DNA of 64,000 bases from Amblyomma americanum (lineage: Eukaryota > Arthropoda > Arachnida > Ixodida > Ixodidae), in contig NC_135504.1 of the NCBI RefSeq assembly GCF_052857255.1, positions 147,152,121 to 147,216,120 of the forward strand, in the 5' to 3' direction. The notes below the pieces were generated by a model. The model made no database searches. It saw nothing but the letters and a program-made list of their open reading frames with translations, and was not told where the DNA came from. Of the stretch, positions 24,886-38,802 are shown piece after piece. Each line of letters opens with the position of its first letter. The first letter of the stretch is position 1. The translations under genes and the position numbers were made by a program.

Positions 24886-26519
24886 TATCAGAGGAAGACT
24901 TGTAAAACCGATGTGTTGTGATTTAGCTCGTTTCGGTCTAAAACAGCTTGTTTCGTTGTATTAAGCAAGAATACATGCTTTTCGCGCAGTTATATGAGAA
25001 AAAGTTTTGACGCTTATCACATGGATACTTGTAAAACCGATGTGTTTAGATATAGCTCATTTTGGTATAAAACCGCTTGTTTCGTTGTTTTAAGCAAGAA
25101 TACGTGCTTTTCGCGTAGTTATAGAAGAAAAATGTTTGACGCGTATTGGACTTGTAAAACCGATGTGTTCAGATTTAGCTCATCTTGGTTTAAACAGCTT
25201 GTTTCGTTGTATTAAGCACGAATACATGCTTTTCGCGCAGTTATAAGAGGAAAAGTTTTGACGCGTATCACATGGACACTTGTAAAACCGATGTGTTCAG
25301 ATCTAGCTCGTTTTGGTCTAAAACAGCTTGTTTCGTTGTATAAGCAAGAATACATGCTTTTCGCCCAGTTATAAGAGAAAAAGTTTTGACGCGTTTCACA
25401 GGGACACTTGTAAAACCGATGTGTTCAGATTTAGCTCATCTCGGTCTAAAACAGCTTGTTTCGTTGTATTAAGCACGAATACATGCTTTTCGCGCTGTTA
25501 TAAGAGGAAAAGTTTTGACGCGTATCACATGGACACTTGTAAAACCGATGTGTTCAGATCTAGCTCGTTTTGGTCTAAAACAGCTTGTTTCGTTGTACTA
25601 AGCAAGAATACATGCTTTTCGCGCAGTTATAAGAGAAAAAGTTTTGACGCGTTTCACAGGGACACTTGTAAAACCGATGTGTTCAGATTTAGCTCGTTTC
25701 GGTCTAAAACAACTTGTTTCGTTGTATTAAGCACGAATACATGCTTTTAGCCCAGTTATAAGAGAAAAAGTTTTGACGCGTATCAGAGGAACACTTGAAA
25801 AACCGATGTGTTGTGATTTAGCTCATCTCGGTCTAAAACAGCTGGTTTCGTTGTATTAAGCACGAATACATGCTTTTCGCGTAGTTATAGAAGAAAAAGT
25901 TTTGACGCGTATTGGACTTGTAAAACCGATGTGTTCAGATTTAGCTCATCTTGGTCTAAAACAGCTTGTTTCGTTGTATTAAGCACGAATACATGCTTTT
26001 CGCGCAGTTATAAGTGGAAAAGTTTTGACGCGTATCACATGGACACTTGTAAAACCGATGTGTTCAGATCTAGCTCGTTTTGGTCTAAAACAGCTTGTTA
26101 CGTTGTATTAAGCAAGAATACATGCTTTTCGCGCAGTTATAAGATAAAAAAAATTGACGCGTATCAGAGGAACTCTTGTAAAACCGATGTGTTGTGATTT
26201 AGCTCGTTTCGGTCTAAAACAGCTTGTTTCGTTGTATTAAGCACGAATACATGCTTTTCGCGCAGTTATAAGAGAAAAAGTTTTGACGCGTGCCACAGGG
26301 ACACTTGTAAAACCGGTGTTTAGATTTACCTCGTTTCGGACTAAAACAGCTTGCTTCGTTGTATTAAGCACGAATACATGCTTTTCGCGCAGTTATAAGA
26401 GAAAAAGTTTTGACGCGTATAACATGGACACTTGTAAAACCGATGTGTTCAGATCTAGCTCGTTTTGGTCTAAAACAGCTTGTTTCGTTGTATTAAGCAC
26501 GAATACATGCTTTTAGCCC

Positions 26520-29106
26520 AGTTGTAAGAGAAAAAGTTTTGACGCTTATCACATGGATACTTGTAAAACCGATGTGTTTAGATATAGCTCATTTTGGTAT
26601 AAAACCGCTTGTTTCGTTGTTTTAAGCAAGAATACGTGCTTTTCGCGTAGTTATAGAAGAAAAAGTTTTGACGCGTATTGGACTTGTAAAACCGATGTGT
26701 TCAGATTTAGCTCATCTTGGTCTAAAACAGCTTGTTTCGTTGTATTAAGCACGAATACATGCTTTTCGCGCAGTTATAAGAGGAAAAGTTTTGACGCGTA
26801 TCACATGGACACTTGTAAAACCGATGTGTTCAGATCTAGCTCGTTTTGGTCTAAAACAGCTTGTTTCGTTGTATAAGCAAGAATACATGCTTTTCGCCCA
26901 GTTATAAGAGAAAATGTTTTGACGCGTTTCACAGGGACACTTGTAAAACCGATGTGTTCAGATTTAGCTCATCTCGGTCTAAAACAGCTTGTTTCCTTGT
27001 ATTAAGCAGGAATACATGCTTTTCGCGCAGTTATAAGAGGAAAAGTTTTGACGCGTATCACATGGACACTTGTAAAACCGATGTGTTCAGATCTAGCTCG
27101 TTTTGGTCTAAAACAGCTTGTTTCGTTGTACTAAGCAAGAATACATGCTTTTCGCGCAGTTATAAGAGAAAAAGTTTTGACGCGTTTCACAGGGACACTT
27201 GTAAAACCGATGTGTTCAGATTTAGCTCGTTTCGGTCTAAAACAACTTGTTTCGTTGTATTAAGCACGAATACATGCTTTTAGCCCAGTTATAAGAGAAA
27301 AAGTTTTGACGCGTATCAGAGGAACACTTGTAAAACCGATGTGTTGTGATTTAGCTCATCTCGGTCTAAAACAGCTTGTTTCGTTGTATTAAGCACGAAT
27401 ACATGCTTTTCGCTTAGTTATAGAAGAAAAAGTTTTGACGCGTATTGGACTTGTAAAACCGATGTGTTCAGATTTAGCTCATCTTGGTCTAAAACAGCTT
27501 GTTTCGTTGTATTAAGCACGAATACATGCTTTTCGCGCAGTTATAAGAGGAAAAGTTTTGACGCGTATCACATGGACACTTGTAAAACCGATGTGTTCAG
27601 ATCTAGCTCGTTTTGGTCTAAAACAGCTTGTTTCGTTGTATTAAGCAAGAATACATGCTTTTCGCGCAGTTATAAGAGAAAAAGTTTTGACGCGTTTCAC
27701 AGGGACACTTGTAAAACCGATGTGTTCAGATTTAGCTCGTTTCGGTCTAAAACAACTTGTTTCGTTGTATTAAGCACGAATACATGCTTTTAGCCCAGTT
27801 ATAAGAGAAAAAGTTTTGACGCGTATCAGAAGAACACTTGTAAAACCGATGTGTTGTGATTTAGCTCATCTCGGTCTAAAACAGCTTGTTTCGTTGTATT
27901 AAGCACGAATACATGCTTTTCGCGCAGTTATAAGAGAAAAAGTTTTGACGCGTATCACATGGACACTTGTAAAACCGATGTGTTCAGATCTAGCTCGTTT
28001 TGGTCTAAAACAGCTTGTTTCGTTGTATTAATCAAGAATACATGCTTTTCGCGCAGTTATAAGAGAAAAAGTTTTGACGCGTTTCACAGGGACACTTGTA
28101 AAACCGATGTGTTCAGATTTAGCTCGCTTCGGTCTAAAACAGCTTGTTTCGTTGTATTAAGCACGAATACATGCTTTTCGCGCAGTTATAAGAAAAAAAG
28201 TTTTGACGCGTATCACATGGACACTTGTAAAACCGATGTGTTCAGATCTAGCTCGTTTTGGTCTAAAACAGCTTGCTTCGTTGTATTAAGCACGAATACA
28301 TGCTTTTCGCGCAGTTATAAGAGAAAAAGTTTTGACGCGTATAACATGAACACTTGTAAAACCGATGTGTTCAGATCTAGCTCGTTTTGGTCTAAAACAG
28401 CTTGTTTCGTTGTATTAAGCACGAATACATGCTTTTCGCGCAGTTATAAGAGAAAAAGTTTTGACGCGTATCAGAGGAACACTTGTAAAACCGATGTGTT
28501 GTGATTTAGCTCATCTCGGTCTAAAACAGCTTGCTTCGTTGTATTAAGCAAGAATACATGCTTTTCGCGCAGTTATAAGAGAAAAAGTTTTGACGCGTAT
28601 AACATGGACACTTGTAAAACCGATGTGTTCAGATCTAGCTCGTTTTGGTCTAAAACAGCTTGTTTCGTTGTATTAATCAAGAATACATGCTTTACGCGCA
28701 GTTATAAGAGAAAAAGTTTTGACGCGTTTCACAGGGACACTTGTAAAACCGATGTGTTCAGATTTAGCTCGCTTCGGTCTAAAACAACTTGTTTCGTTGT
28801 ATTAAGCACGAATACATGCTTTTCGCGCAGTTATAAGAGAAACGTTTTGACGCTTATCACGTGGATACTTGTAAAACCGATGTGTTTAGATATAGCTCAT
28901 TTTGGTATAAAACCGCTTGTTTCGTTGTTTTAAGCAAGAATACGTGCTTTTCGCGTAGTTATAGAAGAAAAAGTTTTGACGCGTATTGGACTTGTAAAAC
29001 CGATGTGTTCAGATTTAGCTCATCTCGGTCTAAAACAGCTTGTTTCGTTGTATTAAGCAAGAATACATGCTTTTCGCGCAGTTATAAGAGAAAAAGTTTT
29101 GACGCG
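26520..29106. repeat. Copy 2 of the ~2.59-kb segment, itself partly repeated at offsets 3713 and 3455
   Basis: This is the partner of 22300-24885. Its left part (26520-27840) recurs at 30233-31553 at offset 3713. From about 28111 the match continues at 31566 at offset 3455, so the later copy has lost 258 bp (two monomers) at about 31545-31566, where 'agaagaacacttg' is joined to 'gttcagatttagctcgc'. Confidence 0.85.
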
Positions 29107-32100
29107 TTTCACAGGGACACTTGTAAAACCGATGTGTTCAGATTTAGCTCGTTTCGGTCTAAAACAACTTGTTTCGTTGTATTAAGCACGAATACATGCT
29201 TTTAGCCCAGTTATAAGAGAAAAAGTTTTGACGCGTATCAGAGGAACACTTGAAAAACCGATGTGTTGTGATTTAGCTCATCTCGGTCTAAAACAGCTGG
29301 TTTCGTTGTATTAAGCACGAATACATGCTTTTCGCGTAGTTATAGAAGAAAAAGTTTTGACGCGTATTGGACTTGTAAAACCGATGTGTTCAGATTTAGC
29401 TCATCTTGGTCTAAAACAGCTTGTTTCGTTGTATTAAGCACGAATACATGCTTTTCGCGCAGTTATAAGTGGAAAAGTTTTGACGCGTATCACATGGACA
29501 CTTGTAAAACCGATGTGTTCAGATCTAGCTCGTTTTGGTCTAAAACAGCTTGTTTCGTTGTATTAAGCAAGAATACATGCTTTTCGCGCAGTTATAAGAT
29601 AAAAAAAATTGACGCGTATCAGAGGAACTCTTGTAAAACCGATGTGTTGTGATTTAGCTCGTTTCGGTCTAAAACAGCTTGATTCGTTGTATTAAGCACG
29701 AATACATGCTTTTCGCGCAGTTATAAGAGAAAAAGTTTTGACGCGTGCCACAGGGACACTTGTAAAACCGGTGTTTAGATTTACCTCGTTTCGGACTAAA
29801 ACAGCTTGCTTCGTTGTATTAAGCACGAATACATGCTTTTCGCGCAGTTATAAGAGAAAAAGTTTTGACGCGTATAACATGGACACTTGTAAAACCGATG
29901 TGTTCAGATCTAGCTCGTTTTGGTCTAAAACAGCTTGTTTCGTTGTAATATGCACGAATACATGCTTTTCGCGCAGTTATAAGAGAAAAAGTTTTGACGC
30001 GTATCAGAGGAACACTTGTAAAACCGATGTGTTGTGATTTAGCTCATCTCGGTCTAAAACAGCTTGTTTCGTTGTATTAAGCACGAATACATGCTTTTCG
30101 CGCAGTTATAAGAGAAAAAGTTTTGACGCGTATCACATGGACACTTGTAAAACCGATGTGTTCAGATTTAGCTCGCTTCGGTCTAAAACAACTTGTTTCG
30201 TTGTATTAAGCACGAATACATGCTTTTAGCCCAGTTGTAAGAGAAAAAGTTTTGACGCTTATCACATGGATACTTGTAAAACCGATGTGTTTAGATATAG
30301 CTCATTTTGGTATAAAACCGCATGTTTCGTTGTTTTAAGCAAGAATACGTGCTTTTCGCGTAGTTATAGAAGAAAAAGTTTTGACGCGTATTGGACTTGT
30401 AAAACCGATGTGTTCAGATTTAGCTCATCTTGGTCTAAAACAGCTTGTTTCGTTGTATTAAGCACGAATACATGCTTTTCGCGCAGTTATAAGAGGAAAA
30501 GTTTTGACGCGTATCACATGGACACTTGTAAAACCGATGTGTTCAGATCTAGCTCGTTTTGGTCTAAAACAGCTTGTTTCGTTGTATAAGCAAGAATACA
30601 TGCTTTTCGCCCAGTTATAAGAGAAAATGTTTTGACGCGTTTCACAGGGACACTTGTAAAACCGATGTGTTCAGATTTAGCTCATCTCGGTCTAAAACAG
30701 CTTGTTTCCTTGTATTAAGCACGAATACATGCTTTTCGCGCAGTTATAAGAGGAAAAGTTTTGACGCGTATCACATGGACACTTGTAAAACCGATGTGTT
30801 CAGATCTAGCTCGTTTTGGTCTAAAACAGCTTGTTTCGTTGTACTAAGCAAGAATACATGCTTTTCGCGCAGTTATAAGAGAAAAAGTTTTGACGCGTTT
30901 CACAGGGACACTTGTAAAACCGATGTGTTCAGATTTAGCTCGTTTCGGTCTAAAACAACTTGTTTCGTTGTATTAAGCACGAATACATGCTTTTAGCCCA
31001 GTTATAAGAGAAAAAGTTTTGACGCGTATCAGAGGAACACTTGTAAAACCGATGTGTTGTGATTTAGCTCATCTCGGTCTAAAACAGCTTGTTTCGTTGT
31101 ATTAAGCACGAATACATGCTTTTCGCGTAGTTATAGAAGAAAAAGTTTTGACGCGTATTGGACTTGTAAAACCGATGTGTTCAGATTTAGCTCATCTTGG
31201 TCTAAAACAGCTTGTTTCGTTGTATTAAGCACGAATACATGCTTTTCGCGCAGTTATAAGAGGAAAAGTTTTGACGCGTATCACATGGACACTTGTAAAA
31301 CCGATGTGTTCAGATCTAGCTCGTTTTGGTCTAAAACAGCTTGTTTCGTTGTATTAAGCAAGAATACATGCTTTTCGCGCAGTTATAAGAGAAAAAGTTT
31401 TGACGCGTTTCACAGGGACACTTGTAAAACCGATGTGTTCAGATTTAGCTCGTTTCGGTCTAAAACAACTTGTTTCGTTGTATTAAGCACGAATACATGC
31501 TTTTAGCCCAGTTATAAGAGAAAAAGTTTTGACGCGTATCAGAAGAACACTTGTAAAACCGATGTGTTCAGATTTAGCTCGCTTCGGTCTAAAACAGCTT
31601 GTTTCGTTGTATTAAGCACGAATACATGCTTTTCGCGCAGTTATAAGAAAAAAAGTTTTGACGCGTATCACATGGACACTTGTAAAACCGATGTGTTCAG
31701 ATCTAGCTCGTTTTGGTCTAAAACAGCTTGCTTCGTTGTATTAAGCACGAATACATGCTTTTCGCGCAGTTATAAGAGAAAAAGTTTTGACGCGTATAAC
31801 ATGAACACTTGTAAAACCGATGTGTTCAGATCTAGCTCGTTTTGGTCTAAAACAGCATGTTTCGTTGTATTAAGCACGAATACATGCTTTTCGCGCAGTT
31901 ATAAGAGAAAAAGTTTTGACGCGTATCAGAGGAACACTTGTAAAACCGATGTGTTGTGATTTAGCTCATCTCGGTCTAAAACAGCTTGCTTCGTTGTATT
32001 AAGCAAGAATACATGCTTTTCGCGCAGTTATAAGAGAAAAAGTTTTGACGCGTATAACATGGACACTTGTAAAACCGATGTGTTCAGATCTAGCTCGTTT

Positions 32101-33003
32101 TGGTCTAAAACAGCTTGTTTCGTTGTATTAATCAAGAATACATGCTTTACGCGCAGTTATAAGAGAAAAAGTTTTGACGCGTTTCACAGGGACACTTGTA
32201 AAACCGATGTGTTCAGATTTAGCTCGCTTCGGTCTAAAACAACTTGTTTCGTTGTATTAAGCACGAATACATGCTTTTCGCGCAGTTATAAGAGAAAAGT
32301 TTTGACGCTTATCACGTGGATACTTGTAAAACCGATGTGTTTAGATATAGCTCATTTTGGTATAAAACCGCTTGTTTCGTTGTTTTAAGCAAGAATACGT
32401 GCTTTTCGCGTAGTTATAGAAGAAAAAGTTTTGACGCGTATTGGACTTGTAAAACCGATGTGTTCAGATTTAGCTCATCTCGGTCTAAAACAGCTTGTTT
32501 CGTTGTATTAAGCAAGAATACATGCTTTTCGCGCAGTTATAAGAGAAAAAGTTTTGACGCGTATCAGAGGAAGACTTGTAAAACCGATGTGTTGTGATTT
32601 AGCTCGTTTCGGTCTAAAACAGCTTGTTTCGTTGTATTAAGCACGAATACATGCTTTTCGCGCAGTTATAAGAGAAAAAGTTTTGACGCTTATCACATGG
32701 ATACTTGTAAAACCGATGTGTTTAGATATAGCTCATTATGGTATAAAACCGCTTGTTTCGTTGTTTTAAGCAAGAATACGTGCTTTTCGCGTAGTTATAG
32801 AAGAAAAATTTTTGACGCGTATTGGACTTGTAAAACCGATGTGTTCAGATTTAGCTCATCTTGGTTTAAACAGCTTGTTTCGTTGTATTAAGCACGAATA
32901 CATGCTTTTCGCGCAGTTATAAGAGGAAAAGTTTTGACGCGTATCACATGGACACTTGTAAAACCGATGTGTTCAGATCTAGCTCGTTTTGGTCTAAAAC
33001 AGC

Positions 33004-34708
33004 TTGTTTCGTTGTATAAGCAAGAATACATGCTTTTCGCCCAGTTATAAGAGAAAAAGTTTTGACGCGTTTCACAGGGACACTTGTAAAACCGATGTGT
33101 TCAGATTTAGCTCATCTCGGTCTAAAACAGCTTGTTTCGTTGTATTAAGCACGAATACATGCTTTTCGCGCAGTTATAAGAGGAAAAGTTTTGACGCGTA
33201 TCACATGGACACTTGTAAAACCGATGTGTTCAGATCTAGCTCGTTTTGGTCTAAAACAGCTTGTTTCGTTGTACTAAGCAAGAATACATGCTTTTCGCGC
33301 AGTTATAAGAGAAAAAGTTTTGACGCGTTTCACAGGGACACTTGTAAAACCGATGTGTTCAGATTTAGCTCGTTTCGGTCTAAAACAACTTGTTTCGTTG
33401 TATTAAGCACGAATACATGCTTTTAGCCCAGTTATAAGAGAAAAAGTTTTGACGCGTATCAGAGGAACACTTGAAAAACCGATGTGTTGTGATTTAGCTC
33501 ATCTCGGTCTAAAACAGCTGGTTTCGTTGTATTAAGCACGAATACATGCTTTTCGCGTAGTTATAGAAGAAAAAGTTTTGACGCGTATTGGACTTGTAAA
33601 ACCGATGTGTTCAGATTTATCTCATCTTGGTCTAAAACAGCTTGTTTCGTTGTATTAAGCACGAATACATGCTTTTCGCGCAGTTATAAGAGGAAAAGTT
33701 TTGACGCGTATCACATGGACACTTGTAAAACCGATGTGTTCAGATCTAGCTCGTTTTGGTCTAAAACAGCTTGTTTCGTTGTATTAAGCACGAATACATG
33801 CTTTTCGCGCAGTTATAAGCGGAAAAGTTTTGACGCGTATCACATGGACACTTGTAAAACCGATGTGTTCAGATCTAGCTCGTTTTGGTCTAAAACAGCT
33901 TGTTTCGTTGTATTAAGCAAGAATACATGCTTTTCGCGCAGTTATAAGATAAAAAAAATTGACGCGTATCAGAGGAACTCTTGTAAAACCGATGTGTTGT
34001 GATTTAGCTCGTTTCGGTCTAAAACAGCTTGTTTCGTTGTATTAAGCACGAATACATGCTTTTCGCGCAGTTATAAGAGAAAAAGTATTGACGCGTGCCA
34101 CAGGGACACTTGTAAAACCGGTGTTTAGATTTACCTCGTTTCGGACTAAAACAGCTTGCTTCGTTGTATTAAGCACGAATACATGCTTTTCGCGCAGTTA
34201 TAAGAGAAAAAGTTTTGACGCGTATAACATTGACACTTGTAAAACCGATGTGTTCAGATCTAGGTCGTTTTGGTCTAAAACAGCTTGTTTCGTTGTAATA
34301 AGCACGAATACATGCTTTTCGCGCAGTTATAAGAGAAAAAGTTTTGACGCGTATCAGAGGAACACTTGTAAAACCGATGTGTTGTGATTTAGCTCATCTC
34401 GGTCTAAAACAGCTTGTTTCGTTGTATTAAGCACGAATACATGCTTTTCGCGCAGTTATAAGAGAAAAAGTTTTGACGCGTATCACATGGACACTTGTAA
34501 AACCGATGTGTTCAGATCTAGCTCGTTTTGGTCTAAAACAGCTTGTTTCGTTGTATTAATCAAGAATACATGCTTTTCGCGCAGTTATAAGAGAAAAAGT
34601 TTTGACGCGTTTCACAGGGACACTTGTAAAACTGATGTGTTCAGATTTAGCTCGCTTCGGTCTAAAACAACTTGTTTCGTTGTATTAAGCACGAATACAT
34701 GCTTTTAG
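33004..34708. repeat. Third copy of the window-start segment, running into the 8.9-kb HOR
   Basis: Anchors 33004, 33607, 34088, 34487 correspond to 13426, 14029, 14510, 14909 (offset 19578), and the first three to 90, 693 and 1174 (offset 32914). The run crosses 34283, the point where three-fold periodicity of the 8.9-kb repeat begins. The long HOR therefore seems to have been built on sequence continuous with the left domain. Variants private to this copy include 'ttatctc' at about 33619 and 'taggtcg' at about 34261. Confidence 0.8.
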
Positions 34709-36236
34709 CCCAGTTATAAGAGGAAAAGTTTTGACGCTTATCACATGGATACTTGTAAAACCGATGTGTTTAGATATAGCTCATTTTGGTATAAAACCGC
34801 TTGTTTCGTTGTACTAAGCAAGAATACATGCTTTTCGCGCAGTTATAAGAGAAAAAGTTTTGACGCGTTTCACAGGGACACTTGTAAAACCGATGTGTTC
34901 AGATTTAGCTCGTTTCGGTCTAAAACAACTTGTTTCGTTGTATTAAGCACGAATACATGCTTTTAGCCCAGTTATAAGAGAAAAAGTTTTGACGCGTATC
35001 AGAGGAACACTTGTAAAACCGATGTGTTGTGATTTAGCTCATCTCGGTCTAAAACAGCTTGTTTCGTTGTATTAAGCACGAATACATGCTTTTCGCGTAG
35101 TTATAGAAGAAAAAAGTTTTGACGCGTATTGGACTTGTAAAACCGATGTGTTCAGATTTAGCTCATCTTGGTCTAAAACAGCTTGTTTCGTTGTATTAAG
35201 CACGAATACATGCTTTTCGCGCAGTTATAAGAGGAAAAGTTTTGACGCGTATCAGAGGAACACTTGTAAAACCGATGTGTTGTGATTTAGCTCATCTCGG
35301 TCTAAAACAGCTTGTTTCGTTGTATTAAGCACGAATACATGCTTTTCGCGCAGTTATAAGAGAAAAAGTTTTGACGCGTTTCACAGGGACACTTGTAAAA
35401 CCGATGTGTTCAGATTTAGCTCGTTTCGGTCTAAAACAACTTGTTTCGTTGTATTAAGCACGAATACATGCTTTTAGCCCAGTTATAAGAGAAAAAGTTT
35501 TGACGCGTATCAGAGGAACACTTGTAAAACCGATGTGTTGTGATTTAGCTCATCTCGGTCTAAAACAGCTTGTTTCGTTGTATTAAGCACGAATACATGC
35601 TTTTCGCGCAGTTATAAGAGAAAAAGTTTTGACGCGTATCAGAGGAAGACTTGTAAAACCGATGTGTTGTGATTTAGCTCGTTTCTGTCTAAAACAGCTT
35701 GTTTCGTTGTATTAAGCACGAATACATGCTTTTCGCGCAGTTATAAGAGAAAAAGTTTTGACGCGTATCACATGGACACTTGTAAAACCGATGTGTTCAG
35801 ATCTAGCTCGTTTTGGTCTAAAACAGCATGTTTCGTTGTATTAAGCAAGAATACATGCTTTTCGCGCAGTTATAAGAGAAAAAGTTTTGACGCGTTTCAC
35901 AGGGACACTTGTAAAACCGATGTGTTCAGATTTAGCTCATCTCGGTCTAAAACAGCTAGTTTCGTTGTATTAAGCACGAATACATGCTTTTCGAGCAGTT
36001 ATAAGAGAAAAAGTTTTGACGCGTATCACGTAAATACTTGTAAAACCGATGTGTTTAGATATAGCTCGTTTTGGTATAAAACAGCTTGTTTCGTTGTTTT
36101 AAGCACGAATACATGCTTTTCGCGCAGTTATAAGAGAAAAAAGTTTTGACGCGTATCACATGGACACATTTAAAACCGATGTGTTCAGATTTAGCTCGTT
36201 TCGGTCTAAAACAACTTGTTTCGTTGTATTAAGCAC
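34300..36236. repeat. Nested ~15-monomer duplication within the 8.9-kb HOR, first copy
   Basis: It matches 36870-38802 at offset 2570, falling to 2566 after two small indels: an extra A in 'agaaaaaagtttt' near 35110, and a 3-bp loss at 'ttttcgcgttataaaag' near 38174. Within the pair there is also a 10-monomer periodicity: anchors 34487, 35772, 37057 and 38338 are 1285, 1285 and 1281 bp apart. The same nested structure is carried in copies 2 and 3 of the long HOR. Confidence 0.85.
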
Positions 36237-36869
36237 GAATACATGCTTTTAGCCCAGTTATAAGAGAAAAAGTTTTGACGCGTATCAGAGGAACACTTGT
36301 AAAACCGATGTGTTGTGATTTAGCTCATCTCGGTCTAAAACAGCTTGTTTCGTTGTATTAAGCACGAATACATGCTTTTCGCGTAGTTATAGAAGAAAAA
36401 GTTTTGACGCGTATTGAACTTGTAAAACCGATGTGTTCAGATTTAGCTCACCTTGGTCTAAAACAGCTTGTTTCGTTGTATTAGGCACGAATACATGCTT
36501 TTCGCGCAGTTATAAGAGGAAAAGTTTTGACGCGTATCAGAGGAACACTTGTAAAACCGATGTGTTGTGATTTAGCTCATCTCGGTCTAAAACAGCTTGT
36601 TTCGTTGTATTAAGCACGAATACATGCTTTTCGCGCAGTTATAAGAGAAAAAGTTTTGACGCGTTTCACAGGGACACTTGTAAAACCGATGTGTTCAGAT
36701 TTAGCTCGTTTCGGTCTAAAACAACTTGTTTCGTTGTATTAAGCACGAATACATGCTTTTAGCCCAGTTATAAGAGAAAAAGTTTTGACGCGTATCAGAG
36801 GAACACTTGTAAAACCGATGTGTTGTGATTTAGCTCATCTCGGTCTAAAACAGCTTGTTTCGTTGTATT

Positions 36870-38802
36870 AAGCACGAATACATGCTTTTCGCGCAGTTAT
36901 AAGAGAAAAAGTTTTGACGCGTATCAGAGGAACACTTGTAAAACCGATGTGTTGTGATTTAGCTCATCTCGGTCTAAAACAGCTTGTTTCGTTGTATTAA
37001 GCACGAATACATGCTTTTCGCGCAGTTATAAGAGAAAAAGTTTTGACGCGTATCACATGGACACTTGTAAAACCGATGTGTTCAGATCTAGCTCGTTTTG
37101 GTCTAAAACAGCTTGTTTCGTTGTATTAATCAAGAATACATGCTTTTCGCGCAGTTATAAGAGAAAAAGTTTTGACGCGTTTCACAGGGACACTTGTAAA
37201 ACCGATGTGTTCAGATTTAGCTCGCTTCGGTCTAAAACAACTTGTTTCGTTGTATTAAGCACGAATACATGCTTTTAGCCCAGTTATACGAGGAAAAGTT
37301 TTGACGCTTATCACATGGATACTTGTAAAACCGATGTGTTTAGATATATCTCATTTTGGTATAAAACCGCTTGTTTCGTTGTACTAAGCAAGAATACATG
37401 CTTTTCGCGCAGTTATAAGAGAAAAAGTTTTGACGCGTTTCACAGGGACACTTGTAAAACCGATGTGTTCAGATTTAGCTCGTTTCGGTCTAAAACAACT
37501 TGTTTCGTTGTATTAAGCACGAATACATGCTTTTAGCCCAGTTATAAGAGAAAAAGTTTTGACGCGTATCAGAGGAACACTTGTAAAACCGATGTGTTGT
37601 GATTTAGCTCATCTCGGTCTAAAACAGCTTGTTTCGTTGTATTAAGCACGAATACATGCTTTTCGCGTAGTTATAGAAGAAAAAGTTTTGACGCGTATTG
37701 GACTTGTAAAACCGATGTGTTCAGATTTAGCTCATCTTGGTCTAAAACAGCTTGTTTCGTTGTATTAAGCACGAATACATGCTTTTCGCGCAGTTATAAG
37801 AGGAAAAGTTTTGACGCGTATCAGAGGAACACTTGTAAAACCGATGTGTTGTGATTTAGCTCATCTCGGTCTAAAACAGCTTGTTTCGTTGTATTAAGCA
37901 AGAATACATGCTTTTCGCGCAGTTATAAGAGAAAAAGTTTTGACGCGTTTCACAGGGACACTTGTAAAACCGATGTGTTCAGATTTAGCTCGTTTCGGTC
38001 TAAAACAACTTGTTTCGTTGTATTAAGCACGAATACATGCTTTTAGCCCAGTTATAAGAGAAAAAGTTTTGACGCGTATCAGAGGAACACTTGTAAAACC
38101 GATGTGTTGTGATTTAGCTCATCTCGGTCTAAAACAGCTTGTTTCGTTGTATTAAGCACGAATACATGCTTTTCGCGTTATAAAAGAAAAAGTTTTGACG
38201 CGTATCAGAGGAAGACTTGTAAAACCGATGTGTTGTGATTTAGCTCGTTTCTGTCTAAAACAGCTTGTTTCGTTGTATTAAGCACGAATACATGCTTTTC
38301 GCGCAGTTATAAGAGAAAAAGTTTTGACGCGTATCACATGGACACTTGTAAAACCGATGTGTTCAGATCTAGCTCGTTTTGGTCTAAAACAGCATGTTTC
38401 GTTGTATTAAGCAAGAATACATGCTTTTCGCGCAGTTATAAGAGAAAAAGTTTTGACGCGTTTCACAGGGACACTTGTAAAACCGATGTGTTCAGATTTA
38501 GCTCATCTCGGTCTAAAACAGCTAGTTTCGTTGTATTAAGCACGAATACATGCTTTTCGAGCAGTTATAAGAGAAAAAGTTTTGACGCGTATCACGTGGA
38601 TACTTGTAAAACCGATGTGTTTAGATATAGCTCGTTTTGGTATAAAACAGCTTGTTTCGTTGTTTTAAGCACGAATACATGCTTTTCGCGCAGTTATAAG
38701 AGAAAAAAGTTTTGACGCGTATCACATGGACACATTTAAAACCGATGTGTTCAGATTTAGCTCGTTTCGGTCTAAAACAACTTGTTTCGTTGTATTAAGC
38801 AC
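36870..38802. repeat. Nested ~15-monomer duplication within the 8.9-kb HOR, second copy
   Basis: Partner of 34300-36236. It is distinguished by 'gttatacgagg' near 37287, 'atatatctc' near 37346 and the shortened join 'cgcgttataaaag' near 38174. The last recurs at about 47016 and 55987 in the other long-HOR copies. The match ends near 38802, where this copy continues 'tacgtgcttttcgcgtag' and the first continues 'tacatgcttttagccc'. Confidence 0.85.

Larger units (their letters stand above)
20339..34282. repeat. Mosaic higher-order repeat domain (offsets 2688-10364 bp)
   Basis: Segments opening with the 128-bp 'gtataagcaag' monomer occur at 20339, 22640, 25328, 26861, 30574 and 33004. They share long runs at different offsets: 20339-21270 with 26861-27793 (6522); 22640-23430 with 25328-26118 (2688); 21850-23440 with 32214-33804 (10364). 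The run from 33004 onward returns to the class order of 13426 and 90. There is no single period; the domain reads as successive partial copies of a few parental HORs joined at homologous points in the monomers. Confidence 0.8.
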
